A DNA stretch of 64,000 nt from Moheibacter sediminis (GCF_900176425.1 NZ_FWXS01000005.1:186001-250000); one strand, 5' to 3'; counted from the stretch's first letter, positions 35,627 through 43,435 are shown. Made by a program: numbers and translations. The notes: a model not told the origin generated them from the letters alone.

Positions 35627-35670
35627 TTTCCGTTTTGAAAGATTATCTTTGGGAAAATGTAATTTCCAGA

Positions 35671-36636
35671 ATGTACCAAGACGAATCACCCAAACGTTTC
35701 GACAGGATTGTTTCCATTTTGATTCAGCTGCAATCCAAAAAAATTGTTAAAGCGCAGGAAATGGCTGACCGTTTCGATGTCAGTCTGCGCACCATTTACC
35801 GGGACATTCGCACGTTAGAAGCATCTGGTGTTCCTATCTATAGTGAAGCAGGAGTGGGGTATTCGCTCGTCGATGGCTATCGTTTGCCCCCCGTTATGTT
35901 TACGCAGGAAGAAGCAGGAAGTTTCGTCGCGGCAGAAAAACTCATGCAGAAATTTACAGATAAAAATCTCGGAAATCATTTCCAGTCTGCAATGTTCAAA
36001 ATTAAATCTGTTTTGCGAGGCTCGCAAAAAGACTGGATCGAAGCCATCGAATCTAAAATTCAAATTTCGCCCGCACAGGATTTATTCAATCATAAAATAC
36101 CTGATGTCCTCGAAATCCTTTTTGAGAGTATTGCCGAAAAGCAGCAAATTATTGTTCTTTACCAATCTTTAGAAGCGGAAAATCCAGTGAAAAGAATTCT
36201 CGAACCGGTTGGTATTTTCCATGAAAACAATCATTGGTATATTTTGGGATATTGTCATTTGCGAAAAGATTACAGACAGTTTCGTACAGATAGAATTCAA
36301 AATATTCAACGAACAAATAATGCTTTTGAGCTTCAACACAAGGATTTGGATTTTTATTTAACCAAAGAAAATCAATCCGAAAAAGTAAAAATCAGAATTT
36401 TGATTGACCGTAAAATATCAAAATACCTCAGTTCAGACCGTAAATATTATGGATTTGTTTCAGAAAAGATTCTCGGCGACAAAGTAGAAATGACTTTCGA
36501 AACACATTCTCTCCAAAACGGATTTCCTAGATGGTACATGATGTTTGGTGATTATGCAGAAATCATCGAACCCGAAGATTTAAAATTTCAGGTCAAAGAG
36601 CTTTTGATAAATTTGGAAAACAAGTTAAATTCCTGA
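35671..36636 (+). CDS. HTH-WYL transcriptional regulator (YafY type)
   Basis: 321 aa from ATG 35671. The frame extends further upstream, but it runs in another frame through the DinB gene and lacks conserved features there. The N-terminus has a DeoR-like winged helix (RFDRIVSILIQLQSKKIVKA, EMADRFDVSLRTIYRDIRTL). A WYL domain (about 140-230; RILEPVGIFHENNHWYILGY with C, LRKDYRQFRTDRIQ) and a WCX extension follow. WYL proteins sense ligands, often single-stranded nucleic acids or cofactors. It probably controls its own operon through the site at 35025 and the DinB gene at 37819 through the site at 38351. Confidence 0.92.
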   Translation: MYQDESPKRFDRIVSILIQLQSKKIVKAQEMADRFDVSLRTIYRDIRTLEASGVPIYSEAGVGYSLVDGYRLPPVMFTQEEAGSFVAAEKLMQKFTDKNLGNHFQSAMFKIKSVLRGSQKDWIEAIESKIQISPAQDLFNHKIPDVLEILFESIAEKQQIIVLYQSLEAENPVKRILEPVGIFHENNHWYILGYCHLRKDYRQFRTDRIQNIQRTNNAFELQHKDLDFYLTKENQSEKVKIRILIDRKISKYLSSDRKYYGFVSEKILGDKVEMTFETHSLQNGFPRWYMMFGDYAEIIEPEDLKFQVKELLINLENKLNS

Positions 36637-36638
36637 AA

Positions 36639-37043
36639 ATGCATACCACCAATTACTACAATACATTTATAGAAGTTTCAGAAGACTGCCCCGTTTTTGA
36701 ATCGGAAATTCCCCAGCAAAAAGGAGATAACAAATCCGTTGCTTTACTCCAATTCGAAATGATTTCCCATAATCCGTATAAATATACTTCAGATGAAGTT
36801 TTGTTTAATATTTATGTGTTACGAAATAACTTATCACCCAATCAGAAAGAAAAGGAAAAATTTTTCTCAAAAGGACAAGCCTGTCTCAGAGCTTCGCCTT
36901 TAGGAAAACGCTACGGTTGGGGAATTCACTTTGACGAAAATGGGAGAATGGCACTCTACAATCTGGATTCTCCCGAATATCAGAAATTAAAAGGTGATAT
37001 CAGTTTAACGCATCTGAAAGCTATGCGGAATAAGAGAAGATAA
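36639..37043 (+). CDS. DUF6157-family protein
   Basis: 134-aa soluble protein, 2 nt after the WYL gene stop, so part of its operon. It has the family outline NYYNTFIEVSEDCPV, QFEMISHNPYKYTSDEVLF and the Cys-containing KGQACLRASPLGKRYGWGIH. The family is widespread in bacteria and has no assigned function; the conserved Ser-Pro-Leu-Gly-Lys-Arg-Tyr-Gly-Trp-Gly stretch could be a binding surface. Its link to DinB and WYL genes recurs in Bacteroidota. Confidence 0.85.
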   Translation: MHTTNYYNTFIEVSEDCPVFESEIPQQKGDNKSVALLQFEMISHNPYKYTSDEVLFNIYVLRNNLSPNQKEKEKFFSKGQACLRASPLGKRYGWGIHFDENGRMALYNLDSPEYQKLKGDISLTHLKAMRNKRR

Positions 37044-37095
37044 AACTTTAACAGAAAATATTGATTAAAAATAGATTATATATAGTTTTTTGAAA

Positions 37096-37671
37096 TTAAT
37101 TTTCCATTTGTCTAATAAAATCGTCTGCTACAACTTTAAGTCTTTCTTCTGTTGTACTAACTTCTTTAATCTGATTTAAAGATTGTAGCCCTAAATGTCT
37201 CAGGTATACAATTCTTACATTATGATTCAATTTATCACTCTTAAACTTTTGAATATGATTCAATGCTTCTTTTGCTTTTTTTCCAAAACAAATTATAGCA
37301 TCTTCAATATCATATAATTCTCCAATTAATCTATCAATGTTATCAACATTTTTTATTTCAGAAGTCTTTGCTTCAGTTCTGCCATTCCAAATTTTGTAAT
37401 GAACAAAATTACTTGCATTTGTTATTCTAAAGAAATATCTCAACCCTTTAGGATTTTTATGTTTGTATTTTTTCCAATTATTAATTTCTTCTTTATCAAA
37501 TATTTTTGACAATACCTTGTCCTCATTTTTTTCGATTAATAAATCAAGATTTTCTCCCGTTTTTCCATTAACCAATTTTTTAGATTTTTGCTCTTCTTGA
37601 CCCGGACAACTAAATACAAAGGCAATTTTTTTAGTTTCCCCTTTCATATAATCAACTATATCCCTTTTCAT
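37096..37671 (-). CDS. Uracil-DNA-glycosylase-like protein of unknown function
   Basis: 191 aa, visibly more AT- and Lys/Asn-rich than its neighbours. The N-terminal FVFSCPGQEEQKSKKLVNGK followed by TGENL resembles motif 1 of family 4/5 uracil-DNA glycosylases (APG..E..G.P..G..G..L). The middle DAIICFGKKAKEALN resembles the conserved (V/I)ALG..A...L strand. The usual HPS motif is replaced by YLRHLGLQSLN. The fold assignment is therefore tentative, and base-excision activity cannot be assumed. No partner gene is evident. An AT-rich accessory gene, possibly acquired. Confidence 0.6.
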   Translation of the reverse strand: MKRDIVDYMKGETKKIAFVFSCPGQEEQKSKKLVNGKTGENLDLLIEKNEDKVLSKIFDKEEINNWKKYKHKNPKGLRYFFRITNASNFVHYKIWNGRTEAKTSEIKNVDNIDRLIGELYDIEDAIICFGKKAKEALNHIQKFKSDKLNHNVRIVYLRHLGLQSLNQIKEVSTTEERLKVVADDFIRQMEN

Positions 37672-37757
37672 AAGAATTATTATAGAGTCTATAAAAATAC
37701 AGTTTAATTTCTAAATAGTTATTTCATTTTTTATGGATTAGATAAATTAAATGAAAA

Positions 37758-37790
37758 AACTTTGACAAAGTTCAAAACTTTGTCAAAGTT
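37758..37790. repeat. Perfect inverted repeat (AACTTTGACAAAGTT type)
   Basis: AACTTTGACAAAGTT (37758-37772), spacer CAA, then its exact complement AACTTTGTCAAAGTT (37776-37790). Each arm is itself a near palindrome. It is flanked by A-rich and T-rich runs and lies 29 nt after the stop of DinB gene 2 (minus strand), so it may act as a terminator in either direction. A half-site, AAACTTTGTCAAGGT, occurs at 15365-15379 after dnaK. Confidence 0.75.
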
Positions 37791-37818
37791 AATTTTTCAT
37801 TCAAAATTTAAAATAATT

Positions 37819-38295
37819 TTATCTCTCCCAAAAGAAAGGCGGTTCTATCCCTAAAGCTCTCAGATAAACGAAACCTTGTCCGCGATGGTGGATTTCGTTG
37901 TCAATGAAATACTGAATGTTTTGAATTGCCGGAAATTTATATTGTCCGAACAAATTCACTTCTTCGTGAAATCTTTCCGGAGAAATTTGACTCCATAGAG
38001 TGTTGATTTCTTCCGTTTGTTTGTCCCAGGCATTGAGTAAATCCTGCTTGTTTTTCCATTCACTTCGTGTTTCGTCAAATTCAACATTATTGTCATTTAC
38101 GATTTGAGTTAATCCCGGAACGGCTATTGCCAAAAATTCTTTGACCATTTCAGAAAACGGGCGCATTCCGCCAACGGAAAATTCAAACAATTCTTTTTCA
38201 GGAAAAGTTTCGATGACTCTTCTTGTCAGTCTTCTGTGGCCCTGCCAGCTTTCCAATAATTCTTCTTGTGAAATGATCGGTCTTGTGTTGCTCAT
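37819..38295 (-). CDS. DinB-family protein 2
   Basis: 158-aa four-helix-bundle protein. The metal-site motif DNEIHHRGQGFVYLRALGIE is at the C-terminus and EELLESWQGHRRLTRRVIE at the N-terminus. An SVGGMRPFSEMVKEFLAI segment in helix 2 completes the usual DinB pattern. It is probably a metal-dependent thiol S-transferase-like protein with unknown substrate. Its promoter region contains an operator nearly identical to that of DinB gene 1, and a TAATTTTG -7 box (38332-38339) follows the operator at the same distance as the TAGTTTTA of the other. Confidence 0.88.
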   Translation of the reverse strand: MSNTRPIISQEELLESWQGHRRLTRRVIETFPEKELFEFSVGGMRPFSEMVKEFLAIAVPGLTQIVNDNNVEFDETRSEWKNKQDLLNAWDKQTEEINTLWSQISPERFHEEVNLFGQYKFPAIQNIQYFIDNEIHHRGQGFVYLRALGIEPPFFWER

Positions 38296-38331
38296 AATTT
38301 TTTGTTTTTGAGTTAAATATTATTTCTGATA

Positions 38332-38366
38332 CAAAATTAAAATGAGAAAGTGACAGCAGTATGTCA
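38332..38366 (-). promoter_or_regulatory. Putative WYL operator site 2 with promoter of DinB gene 2
   Basis: On the minus strand, TGACATACTGCTGTCA (38366-38351), then CTTTCTCATTTTAATTTTG with TAATTTTG (38339-38332) as the -7 box. The operator matches site 1 (35025-35040) in 15 of 16 bases. The following 23 bases match it in about 17, and the two sites are equally oriented relative to their genes. Confidence 0.65.
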
Positions 38367-38390
38367 GTAGTGAAATCGAAAAAGAAAAAT

Positions 38391-38834
38391 TTAATTTCTT
38401 TTATAAATAATATAATCTGAAATCAGAGGCTCTATTCCACTTTCCCGGAACAGCAAAGCGATTTGTCCCCGATGATAAGTCGAATGATTAATTATATGAA
38501 ATAGAATATCTTCTATTTTATTTTCAAATTTTTCACCTTTTGTGTTTTGGTATAAAATAGTTTGGTTCAGGTCAAATCCTTGTAAGATGATTTTGGTATT
38601 TGTGAAATTGGTTTCGTTAATTGGATTTAAATTCGAAAATTCATTCATCTGCCATGGGAGAAAAGGAATTTGATTCAGGATTCTGGAATTCCAAACCTGA
38701 TGTGCATTTAAAATATGATTCATCAATTTCAGACTTTTCTCAGGAACTAAGGCTAAGTCTTTTTCAAACAAAAGAACTAATTCCTGATTGAAGTGAAAAT
38801 TATATTCAAAAGGTTCCCGAAATTTAGATGTCAT
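38391..38834 (-). CDS. DinB-family protein 3
   Basis: 147 aa, a third DinB-type four-helix protein. It has the C-terminal motif HIINHSTYHRGQIALLFRES and the N-terminal FNFHFNQELVLLFEK-like helix. It shares little sequence with the other two apart from the motif, so it is not a recent duplicate. It follows the M48 peptidase gene by 25 nt on the same strand, so it may be expressed with it rather than from the WYL operator, which lies behind its stop codon. Confidence 0.85.
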   Translation of the reverse strand: MTSKFREPFEYNFHFNQELVLLFEKDLALVPEKSLKLMNHILNAHQVWNSRILNQIPFLPWQMNEFSNLNPINETNFTNTKIILQGFDLNQTILYQNTKGEKFENKIEDILFHIINHSTYHRGQIALLFRESGIEPLISDYIIYKRN

Positions 38835-38859
38835 TTATTTAGAAATTAAAACTTTAGAA

Positions 38860-39639
38860 TCATTTTTTGTACTTCTCAATTGCTTCCTTGATTTGTTGTC
38901 TTCTGTTTTCCGGCGCCGGATGCGTCCTTTGAAATTCAGGAACATTGCTTCCGCCAGAAGCTGCTTCCAAAATGTCCATCACACCAATCAATGCTTCCGG
39001 ATTGTAGCCCGCTTCGATCATAAAACGCACACCCAAATCGTCACTTTCCAGTTCATCTTCACGGCCATATTTCATATTGACCATATTGGCAACGACTTGC
39101 GCATAATAAGCAGAATTGGCATCACCACCTGCAACACCTGCTGCGCCGGCAATTCCTTGTGACAATTCTTGTTTTGCCATTTGTTGCGCGCTGTGTCTTG
39201 CAATTACGTGTCCCACTTCATGTCCCAAAACGCCGGCAAGCTGGTCGATATTTTCAAGTCTTGCCAAAAGAGCTTCTGTGATAAATATTTGCCCGCCCGG
39301 CAGTGCGAAAGCATTTACGGTTCTCTGATCCGCCAAGACATGAAAATCAAACGGATAACCGGATTTTCCGGCAGCGCTTTTTTTGACGATATCATTTCCA
39401 ATAGAATCCACTAAATTTCTGATTTGTGCATTTTTGCTCAAGCCTCCAAACTCAGCCGCCATTTGTGGCGCACTGTTCATGCCGAGTGCAATTTCTTCTT
39501 GTTTGTTTAAACTGATGTATTGTTTTTCGCCCGTAATTTCATTCATTTCAGAAGATGAATAAAATTTAACCAGGGAAAAAATTACGATTCCTGCTGCAAT
39601 CAACAGTCTAAGGTAAAAACCGGTACTTTTATTTCTCAT
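38860..39639 (-). CDS. M48-family zinc metallopeptidase (BepA/LoiP-like)
   Basis: 259 aa with an N-terminal hydrophobic segment (LLIAAGIVIFSLVKFY), without a lipobox, so it is a membrane-anchored or exported protein. Catalytic zinc site HEVGHVIARHS (HExxH), with the third ligand in GREDELESDDLGVRFM. The segments FALPGGQIFITEALLARL and THPAPENRRQQI are typical of the M48 periplasmic proteases that control outer-membrane protein quality. A TACATTTG box at 39663-39670 on the minus strand is a likely promoter element, divergent from the next gene's. Confidence 0.92.
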   Translation of the reverse strand: MRNKSTGFYLRLLIAAGIVIFSLVKFYSSSEMNEITGEKQYISLNKQEEIALGMNSAPQMAAEFGGLSKNAQIRNLVDSIGNDIVKKSAAGKSGYPFDFHVLADQRTVNAFALPGGQIFITEALLARLENIDQLAGVLGHEVGHVIARHSAQQMAKQELSQGIAGAAGVAGGDANSAYYAQVVANMVNMKYGREDELESDDLGVRFMIEAGYNPEALIGVMDILEAASGGSNVPEFQRTHPAPENRRQQIKEAIEKYKK

Positions 39640-39723
39640 AATAAGGTTAGGATTAACTCTATCAAATGTACAAAAATTTAGGTATGAAATTTGTAAATTT
39701 GATTTTCAAAAAACTTCTATATT

Positions 39724-40215
39724 ATGTCAAGTGAAATCATAGGTCTCGTGTTCTTTTTCGGAATGTTTATCATTCTGATTGGAGGAATTCTACTCATTGC
39801 ATTTGTCGCTGCACGCAGCCGTAAATCCAAACAAAATAAATTACTTAAAGAACTTCCTTCCGCAGCTGAATTTCATTCTTTCGTACGATACAACAGAGCG
39901 AGTGTCCAAGGGCAATTTCTGAAATTAAAAGCATTTGAAGGCAGCGGCGTATTTTATATTGTTGGAACGAAAGCTATTTTCAAAAGCACAAAAGGATATT
40001 ATCATGAATTTGATATTTTGAATTCAAAAATTTTATGGGAAGGTGAAAATCTTGTAAATGGTTTGTTGAAATGGTTCAGTATCAATGACGGAACTGAAAA
40101 ATTATTCCTCAATGTAGAAACCGGAATGTTTATCTTCCATACAGGAGATGCCGGGAAAGCCACAACCAGAACCATATTTGATAAATTAATGCTCATTCAG
40201 GCAGGTCATAAATAA
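39724..40215 (+). CDS. Uncharacterised single-pass membrane protein
   Basis: I do not recognise this family. 163 aa with one N-terminal transmembrane helix (about 5-28, IGLVFFFGMFIILIGGILLI) followed by a basic stretch (ARSRKSKQNK) and a soluble domain of about 120 residues with alternating beta strands (GSGVFYIVGTKAIFKSTKGY). This topology puts the domain in the cytoplasm. A TAAATTTG box (39694-39701) lies upstream, divergent from the M48 gene promoter. It precedes the ribosomal protein operon by 70 nt but has no shared motif with it. Confidence 0.75.
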   Translation: MSSEIIGLVFFFGMFIILIGGILLIAFVAARSRKSKQNKLLKELPSAAEFHSFVRYNRASVQGQFLKLKAFEGSGVFYIVGTKAIFKSTKGYYHEFDILNSKILWEGENLVNGLLKWFSINDGTEKLFLNVETGMFIFHTGDAGKATTRTIFDKLMLIQAGHK

Positions 40216-40254
40216 TTTTTTCAAATTTAATTAGGTAAAAAGATGTATAAACAC

Positions 40255-40262
40255 TACATTTG
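40255..40262 (+). promoter_or_regulatory. -7 box of the rpsF operon
   Basis: TACATTTG matches the TAnnTTTG consensus, 24 nt before the rpsF ATG at 40287. No clear -33 TTG at the expected spacing. Confidence 0.6.
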
Positions 40263-40286
40263 CAACCCAAATTAAAAATTATATAA

Positions 40287-40637
40287 ATGACTCATTACGA
40301 AACTGTTTTCATTTTGACTCCCGTTCTATCTGATGCTCAGGTGGAGGAAGCAGTTAAAAAAGTAGAAGATTTCCTAAAAGAAAACAACGCGGAAATCGTA
40401 ACCAAAGAGAATTGGGGCTTGAAAAAATTAGCTTACTCAATTCAGAACAAAAGAAATGGTTTTTACCATTTAACAGAATTCAAAACTGAAAACCATGATT
40501 TGGTTGCAGGTTTGGAATTGATGTACAAACGCGACGAGCGCATGCTTCGTTACCTTACTGTAAAGTTAGATAAGCACGGTGTTGACTGGGCTGAAAAACG
40601 CAGAACAAAATTAAAATCACAAAAATCTAACGCTTAA
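40287..40637 (+). CDS. rpsF: 30S ribosomal protein S6
   Basis: Ribosomal protein of the small-subunit platform, 116 aa. It starts MTHYETVFILTPVLSDAQVE, with the later conserved LAYSIQNKRNGFYHLTEF and YKRDERMLRYLTVKLDKH. It forms a heterodimer with S18 on 16S rRNA. First gene of rpsF-rpsR-rplI; there is no priB or ssb in between, as is usual outside proteobacteria. Confidence 0.97.
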   Translation: MTHYETVFILTPVLSDAQVEEAVKKVEDFLKENNAEIVTKENWGLKKLAYSIQNKRNGFYHLTEFKTENHDLVAGLELMYKRDERMLRYLTVKLDKHGVDWAEKRRTKLKSQKSNA

Positions 40638-40649
40638 AAATTTAGAGAT

Positions 40650-40952
40650 ATGGCTATAGATGACTTAGCAAAAAAAGCAGCAGAAGGTGGTGAAAGCGAA
40701 ATTCGTTATTTATCACAATTAGATATACAGACACAAACGACTAAAAAATTCTGTCGTTTTAAAAAATACGGAATCAAATACGTTGATTATAAAGATCCAG
40801 ATTTCTTATTGCAATTCGTAAACGAACAAGGGAAAATTCTTCCAAGAAGATACACAGGAACTTCTTTGAAATACCAGCGTAAAGTTTCAACAGCTATCAA
40901 ACGTGCTCGTCACTTAGCTTTGATGCCGTTTATAGGTGACCAGTTAAAATAA
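40650..40952 (+). CDS. rpsR: 30S ribosomal protein S18
   Basis: 100 aa, 12 nt after rpsF. The core matches S18: [40 protein letters not shown] and [11 protein letters not shown]. An N-terminal extension of about 25 residues ([18 protein letters not shown]) precedes it, as in other Bacteroidota. Partner of S6. Confidence 0.97.
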   Translation: MAIDDLAKKAAEGGESEIRYLSQLDIQTQTTKKFCRFKKYGIKYVDYKDPDFLLQFVNEQGKILPRRYTGTSLKYQRKVSTAIKRARHLALMPFIGDQLK

Positions 40953-40976
40953 TAAAAAACCTAAAAGAGAAATAAA

Positions 40977-41624
40977 ATGGACATTATATTAAAACAAGAT
41001 GTAGAAAATTTAGGTTTTGAATTTGAAATCGTTTCTGTAAAACCTGGATTCGCTCGTAACTTCTTGATTCCTCAAGGAAAAGCTGTTATTGCAACTGCAA
41101 AACAGAGAGAAGAATTGAACAAAACTTTAGAAACACGTAAAGCAGATGAAGCAGCTCTAATCGCAACAGCTACTGAAAAATCAGCAAAATTGACTGGTTT
41201 GGAAGTTAAAATCGAAGCTAAAGTAGGTGCGGGAGATAAATTATTTGGTTCTGTAAACAACGGAGATTTGGCAGACGCTTTGAACAAAGCAGGTGTTGAA
41301 ATCGAAAAGAAAAACATCAAAATCCCTGGAAATACTATCAAAAGAATCGGAAAAAACTCTGCTAAAATCCGTTTCCACAGAGAAGTTGAAGTTGATTTTG
41401 ATTTTGAGGTTGTTGCTGACAAAGAATCTATTGAGCGTGCGGAAGCTGCTGCAAAAGCAAAAGCTGAAGTTGCAAGAATGGATGCTGAAAGACAAGCTAA
41501 CGCTAACAAGTCTGAGGAATCTTCATTTAATTATGACAATCCTTTGTATGCAAAACCAAAAGAAGTAAAAGTTGAAGAAGAAGCTGCTCCGGCTGCTGAT
41601 GCTCCAACTACTGAAGAAGCTTAA
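40977..41624 (+). CDS. rplI: 50S ribosomal protein L9 with a long C-terminal tail
   Basis: 215 aa instead of the usual 148 or so. The normal L9 fold covers about 1-148: MDIILKQDVENLGFEFEIVS, VKPGFARNFLIPQGKA, the long connecting helix and the C-terminal domain with GDKLFGSVNNGDLADAL. The last 67 residues are an added Ala/Glu/Lys-rich helix (ERAEAAAKAKAEVARMDAE) followed by a disordered acidic tail ending AAPAADAPTTEEA. There is no frameshift; the tail is in frame and ends just before a terminator. Confidence 0.96.
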   Translation: MDIILKQDVENLGFEFEIVSVKPGFARNFLIPQGKAVIATAKQREELNKTLETRKADEAALIATATEKSAKLTGLEVKIEAKVGAGDKLFGSVNNGDLADALNKAGVEIEKKNIKIPGNTIKRIGKNSAKIRFHREVEVDFDFEVVADKESIERAEAAAKAKAEVARMDAERQANANKSEESSFNYDNPLYAKPKEVKVEEEAAPAADAPTTEEA

Positions 41625-41648
41625 TTTTAAGTTTTCAATATAAATTTA

Positions 41649-41675
41649 AAGCCGCTCATTGAGTGGCTTTTTTAT
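41649..41675 (+). terminator. Rho-independent terminator of the rpsF operon
   Basis: AAGCCGCTC and GAGTGGCTT pair with one G-T pair around a short loop, followed by a run of seven T. It lies 25 nt after the rplI stop. Confidence 0.88.
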
Positions 41676-41719
41676 TTAAATTATATTTATATTTGAACTC
41701 AATAACTAACCTCAATAAT

Positions 41720-43339
41720 ATGAAAAAAATTAAAGTGTTGCTGTTGTTTCTTTTTATAGGAATAGCCAACGGGCAGGTAACCAACAAAACCAATCCAAAA
41801 AGCTGGTCAAAAAACAACATTCCTCAGGCAGAAGTAAAAATCATGCCTTCATTTGATTTAGAACAAATTCACAATGAAGACTTACAAAGACAAAACGAAA
41901 TCACAAAACCTTATCGTTTCGGATATGGTTTCGAAACAAATTATGATTTGCAAAATTCAGGTTCATGGACAGATTTGCCAAATGGAGATAGAATTTGGCA
42001 ATTGACGGTCAAATCAGAAAATGCTTTGACATTAAATTTTGTTTTGGAAAATTTCAATTTGGCTGAGGGAGCGGAATTATATGTCTTCAATAAAACAAGA
42101 AATTCTAAATTAGGACCATTCACTTCTGTAGTTAACAATGACATCAAAACATTGAATACCTGGCCGGTTGAAGGTGAAGAAGTAACCCTCGAATTGTACG
42201 AACCTAAATCAGTAAAAGGATTGTCAACACTATCCGTCGCAAAGGTAGTCCACGGATACCGTTCAAAAGCTATTCAAAGATCTCCGGGCGATTCAGGTAA
42301 CTGTAATTTCGATGTAGATTGTGCTATTGGTGATAATTTTGAATTCCAAAAGAAAGCTGTAGCAGAAATATTAGTTTCAGGAGGGACTGAATGGTGTACC
42401 GGAACTTTGTTGAACAATACTTCCGAAGACAAAACCCCTTACCTGATGACGGCAGATCATTGTTTTTCAAACTCTGTGGGTTCAACAGCCAATCTTGCAT
42501 TTAGGTTTAACTGGAAATCTGACGAGCCGGAATGTCCTGGAAATACTACGAGTGTAGCACCTGATTTCTTACAAACTTCTTACGGGGCTGTCGTGAAAGC
42601 AAAGAATTCTGATACTGACTTTTTCTTGGTTGAATTGGTCAATCCGATTCCGGAAGACTGGGATGTTGTTTTCGCAGGTTGGAGTAGAGCAGATAGCGCG
42701 CCGGAAGGTGTTACGGTGGGCATCAGTCATCCAAGTGGAGATTTGATGAAAATTGCTTTGAATGAAGACCCTGTTTTTCCAAGTACAAGTATGGATGAGA
42801 ATTTCTGGGAGGTATCAGAGTGGGAATTGGGTGTAACTGAAGGTGGTTCTTCAGGCTCCGTATTGTTCAATGCGGAAGGGAAATTCATTGGAAACCTTTA
42901 TGGGGGTTGGGCTGCTTGTAATGGAAGTACAACTAATGATGAATGGGATGCTTACGGACGTTTTGACCTTTCATGGACAGGTGGCGGAACTAACAATAAT
43001 CGTGTGAGTAATTGGTTAGATCCACAAAATACCGACGTGATGGAATTGGATTATTTGTCTAACATTGATGAAATGTCTGTTTCTGATTTGAACGCTCAAT
43101 CTTCTTATTTTAAAATTTATCCAAATCCGGCAACTGATTTTGTAAATGTAGAATTATTGGAAAGTGACAAAGCCAATTATCAATTAATAGATATTGCCGG
43201 AAGACTGATCAAACAAGGGAAAATTGAAGCTAAGAAAAGTATGGTTTCATTATCAGGTTTATCAAAAGGAATTTATATTTTGAAATTAACGGACGTAAAT
43301 TCTAAAAAACAAACCTCAGCTAAAATAGTTGTAAAGTAA
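41720..43339 (+). CDS. Secreted trypsin-like (lysyl endopeptidase-type) protease with T9SS sorting domain
   Basis: 539 aa from the ATG at 41720, where a signal peptide starts (KKIKVLLLFLFIGIANGQ); the frame extends upstream to 41663 but without a signal. A propeptide of about 190 residues precedes a serine protease domain with catalytic His247 (LMTADHC), Asp300 (SDTDFFLVEL) and Ser378 (TEGGSSGSV). Paired cysteines as in Achromobacter protease I (GNCNFDVDC, EWCTG) support S1 lysyl endopeptidase similarity; the lysine-binding pocket cannot be proven by eye. The last 70 residues (IYPNPATDFVNVELL ... GIYILKLTD) are a type A T9SS sorting domain for surface export. Confidence 0.9.
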   Translation: MKKIKVLLLFLFIGIANGQVTNKTNPKSWSKNNIPQAEVKIMPSFDLEQIHNEDLQRQNEITKPYRFGYGFETNYDLQNSGSWTDLPNGDRIWQLTVKSENALTLNFVLENFNLAEGAELYVFNKTRNSKLGPFTSVVNNDIKTLNTWPVEGEEVTLELYEPKSVKGLSTLSVAKVVHGYRSKAIQRSPGDSGNCNFDVDCAIGDNFEFQKKAVAEILVSGGTEWCTGTLLNNTSEDKTPYLMTADHCFSNSVGSTANLAFRFNWKSDEPECPGNTTSVAPDFLQTSYGAVVKAKNSDTDFFLVELVNPIPEDWDVVFAGWSRADSAPEGVTVGISHPSGDLMKIALNEDPVFPSTSMDENFWEVSEWELGVTEGGSSGSVLFNAEGKFIGNLYGGWAACNGSTTNDEWDAYGRFDLSWTGGGTNNNRVSNWLDPQNTDVMELDYLSNIDEMSVSDLNAQSSYFKIYPNPATDFVNVELLESDKANYQLIDIAGRLIKQGKIEAKKSMVSLSGLSKGIYILKLTDVNSKKQTSAKIVVK

Positions 43340-43351
43340 CTAGAATGCAAT

Positions 43352-43384
43352 AAGAAAGCCACTCATCAAGTGGCTTTCTTATTT
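43352..43384. terminator. Bidirectional terminator after the T9SS protease
   Basis: AGAAAGCCACT and AGTGGCTTTCT form an 11-bp perfect stem with a CATCA loop, with A runs before and T runs after. It separates convergent genes. Confidence 0.88.
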
Positions 43385-43408
43385 AGAAAATTCAATTTTG
43401 GATTACTC

Positions 43409-43434
43409 TTGTCATTCGAAGAAGGATGAATCTC
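43409..43434. repeat. Degenerate intergenic repeat, copy D
   Basis: TTGTCATTCGAAGAAGGATG followed by AATCTC. It ends one base before the clpS stop codon on the minus strand, between convergent genes, just past the hairpin at 43352. Confidence 0.6.
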
Positions 43435-43435
43435 T

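Noticed and set aside
35455-35670. Longer N-terminus for the WYL regulator, starting inside the DinB gene
   Set aside because: The extension overlaps the DinB gene in another frame and has no conserved features; the winged-helix domain starts just after ATG 35671.
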